Part shown: positions 41,187 through 50,251 of the stretch, piece by piece
How the letters are laid out: the number at the start of each line of letters is the position of its first letter
Numbering within the stretch: position 1 is the stretch's first letter
DNA from: Vogesella aquatica
Lineage (GTDB): Bacteria; Pseudomonadota; Gammaproteobacteria; Burkholderiales; Chromobacteriaceae
DNA: 64,000 bases
Assembly: GCF_028548455.1 (NCBI RefSeq)
Contig: NZ_JAQQLF010000012.1
Coordinates: 80,250 to 144,249 of the forward strand
Direction: 5' to 3'
Notes under the pieces: model-generated
Seen by the model: only the letters and a program-made list of their open reading frames with translations
What the model was told of the DNA's origin: nothing
Database searches by the model: none
Program-made: the position numbers and the translations under genes

Positions 41187-42467
41187 ATGCTGGAACACAC
41201 CTCCACCCTCACTTTCGACCGTCTGGTCGCCGCTATCCAGGGGCCGACCGGCTGGCTGGAGCTGCTGGTTGCCGCCATTGGCGTGGCGCTGGCGTTCTGG
41301 TTGTCGCGCGGTATCCACGCTCGCTACTTCGCCAGCGACAGTGGCGACTGGGGCTTTGGCAAATACCTGCTGTACCGGCTGGTGTTGCCCTTGTCGGCGC
41401 AATTGTGGACCCAGGTGGCGGCGGTGATCTGGCAACTGGTAGTGGGCGTGAAGTCCGACCTGCTGGTGGTGTCGGCCACGCTGCTGCTGTGGATGTCCAT
41501 CATCCGTATTCTGGCGGCCGTGGTGCGCCATGCGCTGCCGGACGGCAAGCTGGAGCGCAGCACCGAACACTTCCTGTCCATGCTGCTGTGGCTGGCGTTT
41601 GCCAGCTGGGCGGTGGGGGTCGATACCGTGGTGCTGGACTGGCTGGAGTCGATCAGCTTCCGGGTCGGCAAAACCCAGGTCGACCTGCTGATGATCCTGT
41701 CGGCGCTGGTGTGGGTGTCGGTGATCCTGGTCGGCGCGATGTGGCTGAGCAAGCTGATCGAAAAGCGGGTGATGAAGCTGTCCGACGTGGACCTCAGCCT
41801 GCGCATCGTGTTTACCAAGCTGGCACGCACGCTGCTGATGGTGGTAGGCGTGCTGGTGGCGCTGCCCATCGTCGGCATCGACCTGACCGTGCTGTCGGTG
41901 TTCGGCGGTGCGCTGGGTGTGGGCCTGGGTTTCGGCTTGCAGAAAATTGCCAGTAACTACGTGTCCGGTTTCATCATCCTGCTCGATCGCTCCATCCGCA
42001 TTGGCGACCGCCTGATGGTGGATAATCGCGTCGGCTACGTCAGCAAGATTACCAGCCGCTTCGTGGTGCTGAAGAGCGCCGACGGCTCCGAGATCCTGGT
42101 GCCGAACGAGGCGCTGATCGCCAATACCGTGATCAACCAGTCGTACACCGACAAGGCGTTGTGGATCAGCCTGCCGGTACAGGTATCGTACGAAACCAAT
42201 CTGGACGAGGCGCTGGCGCTGCTGCGCCAGGCCGCCACCCACCCGCGGGTGAAAACCGACCCGGCGCCGTCGGCGTTTGTCATCGGTTTTGCCGACTCCG
42301 GCATCAACCTGGAAGTGGGGCTGTGGGTCAGCGATCCGGAAAACGGCATGCTGTCGCTGCGCTCCGAAATCAACCTGCGCATCTGGAAGCTGTTTGCCGA
42401 GCATGGCATCCAGATTCCGTACCCGCAGCGCGAGGTGCGTGTGGTGAGCGGGGCGGCAGCAGAATAA
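41187..42467 (+). CDS. MscS-family mechanosensitive channel
   Basis: A 426-residue channel with about five to six helices before the conserved pore region GGALGVGLGFGLQKIASNYVSG. The beta domain IRIGDRLMVDNRVGYVSKITSRFVVLKSADGSEILVPNEALI and a C-terminal cage domain follow. It releases solutes on hypo-osmotic shock. TAAGGAC precedes its ATG. It is 9 nt upstream of a FixJ-like regulator, so these genes form one likely transcript with nudB. Confidence 0.92.
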   Translation: MLEHTSTLTFDRLVAAIQGPTGWLELLVAAIGVALAFWLSRGIHARYFASDSGDWGFGKYLLYRLVLPLSAQLWTQVAAVIWQLVVGVKSDLLVVSATLLLWMSIIRILAAVVRHALPDGKLERSTEHFLSMLLWLAFASWAVGVDTVVLDWLESISFRVGKTQVDLLMILSALVWVSVILVGAMWLSKLIEKRVMKLSDVDLSLRIVFTKLARTLLMVVGVLVALPIVGIDLTVLSVFGGALGVGLGFGLQKIASNYVSGFIILLDRSIRIGDRLMVDNRVGYVSKITSRFVVLKSADGSEILVPNEALIANTVINQSYTDKALWISLPVQVSYETNLDEALALLRQAATHPRVKTDPAPSAFVIGFADSGINLEVGLWVSDPENGMLSLRSEINLRIWKLFAEHGIQIPYPQREVRVVSGAAAE

Positions 42468-42476
42468 GGAGCAGAC

Positions 42477-43100
42477 ATGACGCAAAAAACCCTGGCAGTG
42501 ATTGATGATGACCTGGCGGTGCGGCAATCGCTACTGTGGCTGCTGGAAACCCCGACGCTGGCCGTCAGCGGTTTCGACAGTGGCGAGCGCTTCCTGGCGC
42601 TGGGCGAGGCCGCGGCCAACTTCAACTGCCTGATCGTGGACCTGCGCATGTCCGGCATCAGCGGCATCATGCTGCTGGAAAAAATCGCGCAGTGGCCGTA
42701 CTGCCCGCCCGTCATCATGCTGACCGCCCACGGTGACGTGCCGCATGCGGTGGCGGCGTTCAAGCTGGGCGTGGCGGATTTTCTGGAAAAGCCGTTTGAT
42801 GACGCGCGCCTGCTGGCCCTGGTGGACGAATGCCTGGCGCGCGACGCGCAAGAGCGCGAGCGTTACCAGCGCCGGGTGCGGGTGGCCGAAGCGCTGGCGA
42901 CACTGACCGAGCGCGAGCGCGAGGTGATGCAGCACATTCTGGCCGGCTTGCTGAACAAGCAGATTGCCGAGGTGCTGAGCATCAGCATGAAAACGGTAGA
43001 AGTGCACCGCGCCCGCGTATTCGACAAGATGGGGGTGAAGTCGGCGGTAGAGCTGGCTGGGGTGATTACCGTACTGGACGAGGCAGGCAGCAAGACATGA
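42477..43100 (+). CDS. FixJ/DctR-type response regulator
   Basis: A 207-residue two-domain regulator. The receiver has DDD near residue 10, phosphoacceptor Asp in CLIVDLRMSGISG and Lys in FLEKPF. The LuxR-type HTH is LTEREREVMQHILAGLLNKQIAEVLSISMKTVEVHRARVFDKMGVKSAVEL. No partner kinase is adjacent. A lone DctS-like kinase at 59.7 kb belongs to the class that pairs with FixJ-like regulators. Its stop overlaps the nudB start (ATGA). Confidence 0.9.
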   Translation: MTQKTLAVIDDDLAVRQSLLWLLETPTLAVSGFDSGERFLALGEAAANFNCLIVDLRMSGISGIMLLEKIAQWPYCPPVIMLTAHGDVPHAVAAFKLGVADFLEKPFDDARLLALVDECLARDAQERERYQRRVRVAEALATLTEREREVMQHILAGLLNKQIAEVLSISMKTVEVHRARVFDKMGVKSAVELAGVITVLDEAGSKT

Positions 43101-43543
43101 AGCCAAACAAGCAACCCGTTTCCGTGCTGGTGGTGATCCACACTGACGATTTGCAGGTGCTGTTGATTGAGCGTGCCGATAAGCCGGGTTACTGGCAGTC
43201 GGTGACCGGCAGCCGCGAGGGCAACGAAGCGATTGCGCAGACCGCCCGCCGCGAAGTGGCAGAAGAAACCGGTTTCGCTGCCACCGCCGGCCAGTGGTAC
43301 GACTGGCAGCAGCAGAATGTCTATGAAATCTACCCGCACTGGCGCCACCGCTACGCCCCCGGCGTCACCCACAATACCGAGCATGTGTTCAGCTTGCAGC
43401 TAGCGGACGCCTTGCAGCCAACCCTGGCGCCGGGCGAGCATCTGGCCTGGCAGTGGCTGCCCTGGCAGCAGGCCGCCGAGCGGGTGTTTTCCCCCTCCAA
43501 TGCGGCGGCTATCCGGGCACTAGCGCAGCGTTTTTTGCCTTAA
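43097..43543 (+). CDS. nudB: dihydroneopterin triphosphate diphosphatase
   Basis: A 148-residue Nudix hydrolase. The Nudix box is GSREGNEAIAQTARREVAEETGF, and the NudB-specific surroundings are KPGYWQSVTGS and NTEHVFSLQL. NudB removes pyrophosphate from dihydroneopterin triphosphate, the step after GTP cyclohydrolase in folate synthesis, and can also hydrolyse dATP. It is translationally coupled to the upstream regulator. FolE2 is encoded at 7.0 kb. Confidence 0.9.
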   Translation: MKPNKQPVSVLVVIHTDDLQVLLIERADKPGYWQSVTGSREGNEAIAQTARREVAEETGFAATAGQWYDWQQQNVYEIYPHWRHRYAPGVTHNTEHVFSLQLADALQPTLAPGEHLAWQWLPWQQAAERVFSPSNAAAIRALAQRFLP

Positions 43544-43631
43544 TCTACATATTTCCCTTATGTATCCTTGCGCCATTTTGTAGCAGATACCATCATGTGA
43601 AGTGTCGGTGGGATAAAAGCAAGGGGGCGAT

Positions 43632-44345
43632 ATGACTATGGACTTTTCCAGGCTGAAAATACTGGTGGTAGATGACCAGATGCTGGTGCGCTCTTTGCTG
43701 ACCCAGTCACTCAAAGCCATGGGTGTCCAGCCCGACCATATTTACCAGGCAGTAGACGGCGCCACCGCCAAGCGTGCGCTGGACGGCAAGCCAGTAGACA
43801 TTGTGCTGTGCGACCTGCAGATGGAGCCGATGAACGGCATGGATTTGCTGAAAGAAATCCGCTGTGGCCGCACCATGAATCCGCCCAATATGCCGTTTGT
43901 CTTTCTGTCAGGCTACGCCGAAAAGCACAATATTGTGCTGGCTGCCCAGTTGCACGCCGACGGTTTTGTCATCAAGCCGCCCAAACCGGCCGAGCTGGAA
44001 AAAAACATCAGCGCGGCCATGGCGCGCGCCCGCCCCGAGCCCGACCCGTTTGCCTACTACACCATTCCTACCGGTTCGGCACATGACAAGTTTGTCTTTG
44101 GCGAGCAGCTGCAGGCGGCCGCGCGCAAAATGGACGAAGATGGCCACCCGGTAGAGACGCTTGCTTTGAAAGAAGTAAAAGCAGGCCGCATTCTGGGCGA
44201 GGATCTGTACAACAAAACCGGCCAGTTGCTGCTACAGCGTGGTAGCGAGCTGACCATTACCCAGCTGCGTGTACTGGTAAACTACCCGGACCGCTTTGGC
44301 GTGCAGAAAGTGGTGTTGCGCAAGGACGATCCTGTCGAGGCCTGA
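43632..44345 (+). CDS. response regulator with non-DNA-binding C-terminal module
   Basis: A 237-residue protein. The receiver domain spans about 8-125 (ILVVDDQMLVRSLL, Asp in IVLCDLQMEPMNG, Lys in FVIKPPKP). The C-terminal module (VKAGRILGEDLYNKTGQLLLQRGSELTITQLRVL) resembles the short domain found beside HD-GYP domains, but no HD-GYP follows. There is no HTH. It is 25 nt upstream of a large hybrid kinase and is its most likely partner. AGGGGG precedes the start. Confidence 0.87.
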   Translation: MTMDFSRLKILVVDDQMLVRSLLTQSLKAMGVQPDHIYQAVDGATAKRALDGKPVDIVLCDLQMEPMNGMDLLKEIRCGRTMNPPNMPFVFLSGYAEKHNIVLAAQLHADGFVIKPPKPAELEKNISAAMARARPEPDPFAYYTIPTGSAHDKFVFGEQLQAAARKMDEDGHPVETLALKEVKAGRILGEDLYNKTGQLLLQRGSELTITQLRVLVNYPDRFGVQKVVLRKDDPVEA

Positions 44346-44370
44346 GTCGTACACCGCACGCGGAGGGGGT

Positions 44371-47300
44371 ATGAGAGACACATTGCGTAATGCTGGGCAA
44401 ACCTCTGATATCGGGCGTGCTGCAGTTTTTATCGTTCTGCTACTGGGCGCTATCCAGCTGGTGGCCTCAGCGCTGCTGATCCGTTCCGGCTATATGGGCT
44501 ATGTGCGGGCGGTAGAGCACGAAGAGCTCAATCAGGCCAGCCAGCAGCTGTTTCTGGCAGCCCAGGCATTCAGCCGGGAAAACGACCACACCCTGGCATT
44601 GTTGTCCGCTACCCAGCCTCCTGGCCTGTCCAGCCGTGCCGCGCTATTGCCGCTGCGCGAGCAGGCGGACGAGGCATTGCGCCGCGCGCTGGCCATGCCG
44701 CGCCAGGGCAATGGCAGCGCAGACCTGCACGCAGAGATCGTTGCCAAGCATCAGCATTTGCAGGGCCGGCGCGTGGATATCGACAACATCCTGCAGCGCC
44801 AGCCCTACCAGATGGACGAAAACGCCAGTTTTGGCTGGCGCTTGTCCATGGCGTCGGTGTTTGCGTCCATTGACAAGGCACTGCGCCAGGATACCTACGA
44901 CCTGGGTGATGAGGCCGATCCCCGCCTGAACCGGATGGCGGAGGTCAAGTTCGATATCTGGAGCCTGAGCCAGGTGCTGGGCGATGAAGCCCACGCGCTG
45001 AACCTGCGTGCCGAGTTCAAGCGCCGGCTGAACTCCTCTGACGAGTACCAACTCACGCGCAACCGCGAGCGGGCGCTACTGATTGTGGACCGCCTGCGTG
45101 ACAGCATCCATTTTCTGGATCAGCCAGACCTGCAAGACCGCCTGCGCCAGCTCAATAGTGCCATCCTTACCCTGAACCGGCACACCGATCTGCAGCTGCA
45201 ACTGCTTGACGGGCAGCACCAGGCCTTGCCGGGTAAAGATAGCCATCACCAGGCCTGGGCGACGCTTAGCCAGCAGCTGGACGATTTTTTCCTGGCGCTT
45301 ACTCGTCACACGCGCGACAAAGTCAACAGTTATCTGGACGAGTATCTTGCCGATCTGGCCTTGAACATGCTGTTTACCCTGCTGGTGATGTGCCTGTACA
45401 TCTACCTGCTGCGCCGCATGCGTACCCACATCCTTTACCCGCTGCAGCGGCTGCAGCATCTGCTGGATGCCGCAGCGGATGCCATCCTCACCGTAGACGA
45501 TGAGCGCAAGGTGGTGGTGGCCAACCATGGTGCCGAGCGCATGTTTGGCCGTAGCAAGGAAAACCTGGGCAATCTGCCCATTGGTGAACTGCTGATCATC
45601 GACTCGCAAGACAGCGACTGGATGGAAAGCAGCGAGGGGCTGGACCGCTCGCTGCCCGGGCGCGGTATGTGTGCCGATGGCAGCATCTTTTACGCCGGCG
45701 TATCTATCAGTGCCCTGAAAGACAAGGCGCGCGGGCGCGATCACTACCTGTTGATTGTGCGTAACGAGCAAGAGCGGCGGGTGGCGGAAAAATCGCTGGC
45801 CAAGAGCCTGCAGTTGCTGTCCGGCATTCACCGGGTAGAGGGCCTGCTGTTTGCCCGCAGCCCGCGTCATGCCGTGTACCACGAGATACTGCGCATACTG
45901 CTGGATTACTTCGGGCTGGATGCCGGCCTGATTCTGGCGCTGGAAACCGGGCGCGACAAAAGCGCGTCCTTTCATGTACAAGCCAGTACGGGGGCCAGCC
46001 CCTTGCCCGACTGGGTAGAGGATTTCCGCCGCAAGCCCTACGTGCAGGCACTGCAGCTGGGGGCGCAGCATAAAATAGTGCGCGAAGAAGGCTGGCTCTA
46101 CCTGCCGGTAGAGGTGGATGCCCGTACCGTGATGGTGGCCGGGCTGCAGGACTGCCGCTTCAGCGAGGAACAATACCAGGCGCTGCAGCCCATGCTGGGT
46201 ACCTGCGGTAGCATCGTGAGTTTTTATGCCGAAGAAGACCGCCGGCGCAATTCCGAACGCCACCTGCGCGAGGTGCTGCAGCAGGAAGAGGCCATTTATA
46301 GCGCGTCGCCCGTGGGGCTGCTGCGCCTGAATCGCGATTACGCTATTGTGCGCGCCAACCGTACCGCGGAAACCCTGTTCGGGGCTGGCCAGGACGGTTT
46401 GCAGGGCTTGAGCTTGCAGGAAGTGCTGGCCACCGAGCTGGAATGGCATGCGTTGCATTGCCAGCTGGAGGCTGCTCGCCAGAACGATCGCCAGCTGAAT
46501 ACCGAAATAGAGTGCGTGCGGGTAGGCGGCCAGCCGGTATGGGTGATGTTTACCGGCCAACTGTTGTTTCCGGGTATGGCCGAGCACGACATGATACTGG
46601 CCTGCATGGATGTATCCGACCGCCGCGCGGCCGAAGAAGGCCTGCTGCATGCTCGGGATGAGGCTGCCGAAGCGCGCAGCCAGCTGGTGGTGGCTATCGA
46701 AACGCTGGAAGAAGCCTTTGCCTTTTTTGATGTGCACGACAAACTGGTACTGTGTAACCGGCGTTTTGCCGAGCTGGCAGGCGTGGGCTTTACCCCGGAA
46801 CAGCTGCGTGGCCGTACCTTTGAATCCATTGTGAAAGCCGCGCTGGAAGAAGGCGAGCACCCTGAAGTGGGTATGGATAACGCCAGCTGGGTAGCCGAGC
46901 GCCTGCGCCGGCACGCCAGTGGCAGCGCCTCGTTCCAGCTGCAGGTGGGCCTGCGCTGGTTCCAGGTCAGCGACCATGCCACGCCTGGTGGTGGCTCCGT
47001 GTGTATCCACGCCGATATCACCAGCCTCAAAATGCAGGAAGGTGACTTGCTGCTGGCGCGCGACCTGGCCGAGCAGGCCAATCGTGCCAAGAGCGGCTTC
47101 CTGGCCGCCATGAGCCATGAGATCCGTACCCCCATGAATGGTGTGCTGGGCATGCTGGAGCTGCTGGCACTGACCAGGCTGGAGGCAGAGCAGCGCGAGT
47201 CGGTGGAAACCATCCAGGAATCTGCGCGTACATTATTGCGCCTGATCGATGACATTCTGGACTTTTCCAAGATCGAGGCCGGCAAGCTGGACATCACGCC

Positions 47301-48657
47301 GGAAACCGCGTCCATTTCCGACATCATGCACAAGGTGCACCAGCTGTATGAAGAAATGGCCACGAGCAAGAACCTGCAGTTCCATCTGGACATCGATCCG
47401 CAGCTGGCCCCGGCCGTACAGGTAGATCCGCTGCGCTTGCGCCAGATCTTGCAGAACTTCTGCAGTAATGCCCTGAAATTCACCGCCAGCGGCGCGGTGA
47501 CACTGCGTGTCCGCTGCCTGGAAAGCAGCGCGAACCAGCAAAAGCTGCGTTTCGAAGTGCAAGACACCGGTATCGGTATTTCCCGCGAGAACCTGAGTCG
47601 TCTGTTCGAGCCGTTTACCCAGGCTGAAAGCTCTACCGCACGCCGTTTTGGCGGTACCGGGCTGGGGCTGACCATTTGCCGCCGCCTGGCCATGCTGATG
47701 GGCGGCGAGGTGGCCATGGACAGCAAAGAGGGCGTGGGCACCACCGCATCGCTGGAGATGACCATGCCGCTGGGCGAGGTGGGGGATATTCGTACGGCAC
47801 CGGTGGAGATCAGCGCCGAAGACGTACTGGAAAGCCAGGCCGAAGTAGCGGCCAACCTGTTACCGGTACTGTTTGTGGAAGACAATCCTACCAACCGCAA
47901 GCTGACGCTGAAACAGTTCGAGTTGCTGGGTTACCCGGTAGATGCGGCAGAAAACGGCGTAGAGGCGGTAGCCAAGTGGCAAAAAGGCGAGTACTCGCTG
48001 ATCCTGACCGACTGTCACATGCCGGAAATGGACGGCTACGAGCTGGCGCGCACCATACGTTACTACGAGGGTATCGTGTTCGACTCGCGCCATATTCCCA
48101 TTATCGCGTGTACCGCCAACGCCTCGCATGAAGAGCTGGAAAAAACCAGCGCCGCGGGCATGGATGACTTCATGACCAAGCCTTTGAGCCTGGGCACGCT
48201 CAAAGCCATGCTGGAAAAATGGATCACCCAGGCCAACGTTGAAGCCATCAAGGAAAGCGAGCAGCGCCAGCTGCACCTGTTAGGCGATGGCCAGGCCGAC
48301 AGCGCGAGTTTTGCCATGGCCATGCCGATAGACCGCAGTGTGCTGGAGGTGTACAGCTCGGGCGACTGGATGATGGAGCGGGCTATCCTGGACGAGTTCC
48401 TGCTGGCTAACGACGACGATGTGGCCGCACTGCAGGCCGCGGTAGACGAGGCCAATGTGGAGCGCGTGGCCTGGAGCGCCCACCGCATCAAGGGCGCTAG
48501 CCGCATGGTGGGTGCCATGATGCTGGGGGACGCGGCCGAGCTGCTGGAAAAGGCCGGCAAAGCCGCCGACCTGCCTACCATCCGCACCGAGTGGCCCGGT
48601 TTTGTGCAAAACCTGGCGGTACTTAAAGCCTGGCTGGAAACGCAGCCCTCGCTCTAG
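44371..48657 (+). CDS. large hybrid sensor histidine kinase (PAS-GAF-HK-REC-HPt)
   Basis: A 1428-residue membrane kinase. TM1 is about 15-38 (AAVFIVLLLGAIQLVASALLI), then a roughly 290-residue periplasmic helical sensor, then TM2 near 328-350. Next are PAS1 (about 360-470), a GAF-like segment (about 480-630), PAS2 (about 640-760) and PAS3 (about 775-890). The kinase core has His916 in AAMSHEIRTPMNG, N box NFCSNALKF and G boxes DTGIGI and FGGTGLGLT. A receiver (Asp1214 in LTDCHMPEMDG) and an HPt domain (His1371 in SAHRIKGASRMVG) follow, so a full His-Asp-His relay is present. GGAGGGGG precedes the ATG. The TAG stop coincides with the CTAG flank of a MITE-like insert. Confidence 0.93.
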   Translation: MRDTLRNAGQTSDIGRAAVFIVLLLGAIQLVASALLIRSGYMGYVRAVEHEELNQASQQLFLAAQAFSRENDHTLALLSATQPPGLSSRAALLPLREQADEALRRALAMPRQGNGSADLHAEIVAKHQHLQGRRVDIDNILQRQPYQMDENASFGWRLSMASVFASIDKALRQDTYDLGDEADPRLNRMAEVKFDIWSLSQVLGDEAHALNLRAEFKRRLNSSDEYQLTRNRERALLIVDRLRDSIHFLDQPDLQDRLRQLNSAILTLNRHTDLQLQLLDGQHQALPGKDSHHQAWATLSQQLDDFFLALTRHTRDKVNSYLDEYLADLALNMLFTLLVMCLYIYLLRRMRTHILYPLQRLQHLLDAAADAILTVDDERKVVVANHGAERMFGRSKENLGNLPIGELLIIDSQDSDWMESSEGLDRSLPGRGMCADGSIFYAGVSISALKDKARGRDHYLLIVRNEQERRVAEKSLAKSLQLLSGIHRVEGLLFARSPRHAVYHEILRILLDYFGLDAGLILALETGRDKSASFHVQASTGASPLPDWVEDFRRKPYVQALQLGAQHKIVREEGWLYLPVEVDARTVMVAGLQDCRFSEEQYQALQPMLGTCGSIVSFYAEEDRRRNSERHLREVLQQEEAIYSASPVGLLRLNRDYAIVRANRTAETLFGAGQDGLQGLSLQEVLATELEWHALHCQLEAARQNDRQLNTEIECVRVGGQPVWVMFTGQLLFPGMAEHDMILACMDVSDRRAAEEGLLHARDEAAEARSQLVVAIETLEEAFAFFDVHDKLVLCNRRFAELAGVGFTPEQLRGRTFESIVKAALEEGEHPEVGMDNASWVAERLRRHASGSASFQLQVGLRWFQVSDHATPGGGSVCIHADITSLKMQEGDLLLARDLAEQANRAKSGFLAAMSHEIRTPMNGVLGMLELLALTRLEAEQRESVETIQESARTLLRLIDDILDFSKIEAGKLDITPETASISDIMHKVHQLYEEMATSKNLQFHLDIDPQLAPAVQVDPLRLRQILQNFCSNALKFTASGAVTLRVRCLESSANQQKLRFEVQDTGIGISRENLSRLFEPFTQAESSTARRFGGTGLGLTICRRLAMLMGGEVAMDSKEGVGTTASLEMTMPLGEVGDIRTAPVEISAEDVLESQAEVAANLLPVLFVEDNPTNRKLTLKQFELLGYPVDAAENGVEAVAKWQKGEYSLILTDCHMPEMDGYELARTIRYYEGIVFDSRHIPIIACTANASHEELEKTSAAGMDDFMTKPLSLGTLKAMLEKWITQANVEAIKESEQRQLHLLGDGQADSASFAMAMPIDRSVLEVYSSGDWMMERAILDEFLLANDDDVAALQAAVDEANVERVAWSAHRIKGASRMVGAMMLGDAAELLEKAGKAADLPTIRTEWPGFVQNLAVLKAWLETQPSL

Positions 48658-48777
48658 CGCCTGTTGGCACTTTTCCTTGTCGCAGAACAGGTTCGCGAAG
48701 TTTGCCGGCGTCATGCGCAGGGTGTTGCCGCCGCCGTATGAGCGCCGACGCATCCAAAATGCGTTAACAGGCCCTAG
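48654..48777. repeat. MITE-like element 2 with CTAG flanks
   Basis: A 116-bp insert (48658-48773) lies between CTAG tetramers. The ends are CGCCTGTT and GTTAACAGGCC. Its right half matches the element at 493-641. The left CTAG provides the hybrid-kinase stop and the right CTAG provides the stop of the convergent SRAP gene on the other strand, consistent with insertion into one shared CTAG with target duplication. Confidence 0.65.
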
Positions 48778-49466
48778 ACCTCGTCTGGTGGGCGGGAAAA
48801 CAAGTCTGGCGTGAACGGCTGCGTGACTGCATCTGGCCGTAGCGGTGCCGGGCAGCTTGCCATCAGGCCGGCAGGGTAGGGCAATAGCAGGCGGGTCGCG
48901 GTAGCCGGCTGGCGGCAGCCCAGCCAGCGGCCATACTGGCTGCGTGGTACAAGCACCAGGCTGCGTTTCTCGTCGCCGGGCAGGTGCATGCGGCGCAGCA
49001 GCGGGTGCTCGTCGGCGTTAATGGTGAGCTGGGCGAACGCCAGGCTGCTGCTGCCGTCGGCTTCCTGCCAGCGCCGCCATAGCCCGGCCACGGCAAAAGG
49101 CTGGCCATCGGCCAGTGCAATGCGGTGGCGTACGGCGCGGCCTGTTTCGTAACAAGGCTCGAAAAAAGCCAGCATCGGTACCAGACACAGCTGGCTGCGC
49201 TGCCAGGCATCGCGCCAAGTGGGGCGCAGGGCCACGCTATCGTCTCGGGCATTGAGCGTGGCCAGCCGGATGCCCTCGCGCTGGTGGCGCCGCGGAACAA
49301 AGCCGTAGTTGGCCGCATATGCCTGCAATTGGCCGTTGCTGCCCGGCAGCAATATGGGGGCCGCGTAGTCTTGCCAGCATTCGTCCGGCCATTCTGTCTC
49401 GGGCGGGGTGACAGCAAAATGCTCGCGCAGCTGGCGGCGGGTGGCGGGTAGGTAGTTCACACACAT
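48774..49466 (-). CDS. SRAP-domain protein (YedK/HMCES family)
   Basis: A 230-residue SOS-response-associated peptidase-fold protein that crosslinks to abasic sites in single-stranded DNA. The catalytic Cys2 is exposed after Met removal (MCVNYLPA), so the start is fixed at 49466. Other active-site segments are YGFVPRR, LNARDDSVA, VPMLAFFEP (Glu) and ADEHPLLRRMHLP (His). The NAR-[AS]-E and FYEW words are slightly divergent. It is monocistronic and converges on the hybrid kinase. Confidence 0.88.
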   Translation of the reverse strand: MCVNYLPATRRQLREHFAVTPPETEWPDECWQDYAAPILLPGSNGQLQAYAANYGFVPRRHQREGIRLATLNARDDSVALRPTWRDAWQRSQLCLVPMLAFFEPCYETGRAVRHRIALADGQPFAVAGLWRRWQEADGSSSLAFAQLTINADEHPLLRRMHLPGDEKRSLVLVPRSQYGRWLGCRQPATATRLLLPYPAGLMASCPAPLRPDAVTQPFTPDLFSRPPDEV

Positions 49467-49605
49467 AGGCGTCATCATAGCAGCCTGGGCGGCCTGCGCG
49501 TCTTGTCGCAATCATGCCAATGGCTTGCTTTTGCCTTATCATTTCGTGCTTTATCAGCATCAGGCCGGCTATGCCTTGCCTGCCCTTATTCTTGAATGAG
49601 CCCTC

Positions 49606-50100
49606 ATGCATAAATCCGTTCATGCCGCAGCGTTGTGTGTACTGCTGGCATCCAGCCCTTTTGCGTTGGCACAAGCCGAGCCACAGGCTTCTGCCGCGGC
49701 TGGTGCGCCATCCGACACCCTGATCGACTTTCTGGCCAAGCCAGCCTTTTCGCCGCAGCAGCAAAAACGACTGCAGCAAGCACTGCAGCACAAACAGATG
49801 GTGCCGCGTGTGGCGGCCTTTGCCGGCATGACTCGCGCGCAGCTGGAGGCGCTGCCTGCCGAGCGCCAGTTCTGCCTGCTGTCCGGCTACCTGTTGCAGC
49901 AGGAGTTGGCCGCACAGCAGCGCCCGGCCGGCCAACTTGCCCAGGCGCGCAGCTGGCTACTGTCCCCCGGCTGGTGCGCGCGCGTGAGCAGCGAGCAGGC
50001 GCAAGGCATGGCGCAAGAAGATGTGCTGGGTATCGATGGTGTCATCACCCTGTATTACCTGCTGTACCTGGATATGCAGCGCCGTCTGACGGCTAGCTAA
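49606..50100 (+). CDS. hypothetical secreted protein
   Basis: A 164-residue protein with a signal peptide (HAAALCVLLASSPFALA). The mature part is helical and Gln-rich (FSPQQQKRLQQALQHKQMVPRVAAFAGM) with two cysteines (RQFCLLSG, PGWCARV) that could form a disulfide. I recognise no family. It is transcribed alone and followed by a 150-bp spacer in which I see no feature. Confidence 0.75.
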   Translation: MHKSVHAAALCVLLASSPFALAQAEPQASAAAGAPSDTLIDFLAKPAFSPQQQKRLQQALQHKQMVPRVAAFAGMTRAQLEALPAERQFCLLSGYLLQQELAAQQRPAGQLAQARSWLLSPGWCARVSSEQAQGMAQEDVLGIDGVITLYYLLYLDMQRRLTAS

Positions 50101-50251
50101 TCCCCCTTGGCTGCGCGTAATAACACCCGATTCGCGCAGCCCAAGCCAGGGGCGCACCATTTTCCCCGGCTGGCATCCGCGCGAAAGTGGCTTCAGTCGT
50201 GCACTGTCGTGCGATAGCCGGCCTGGCGGTTTGGCTTGTCGCCATCCCCGG

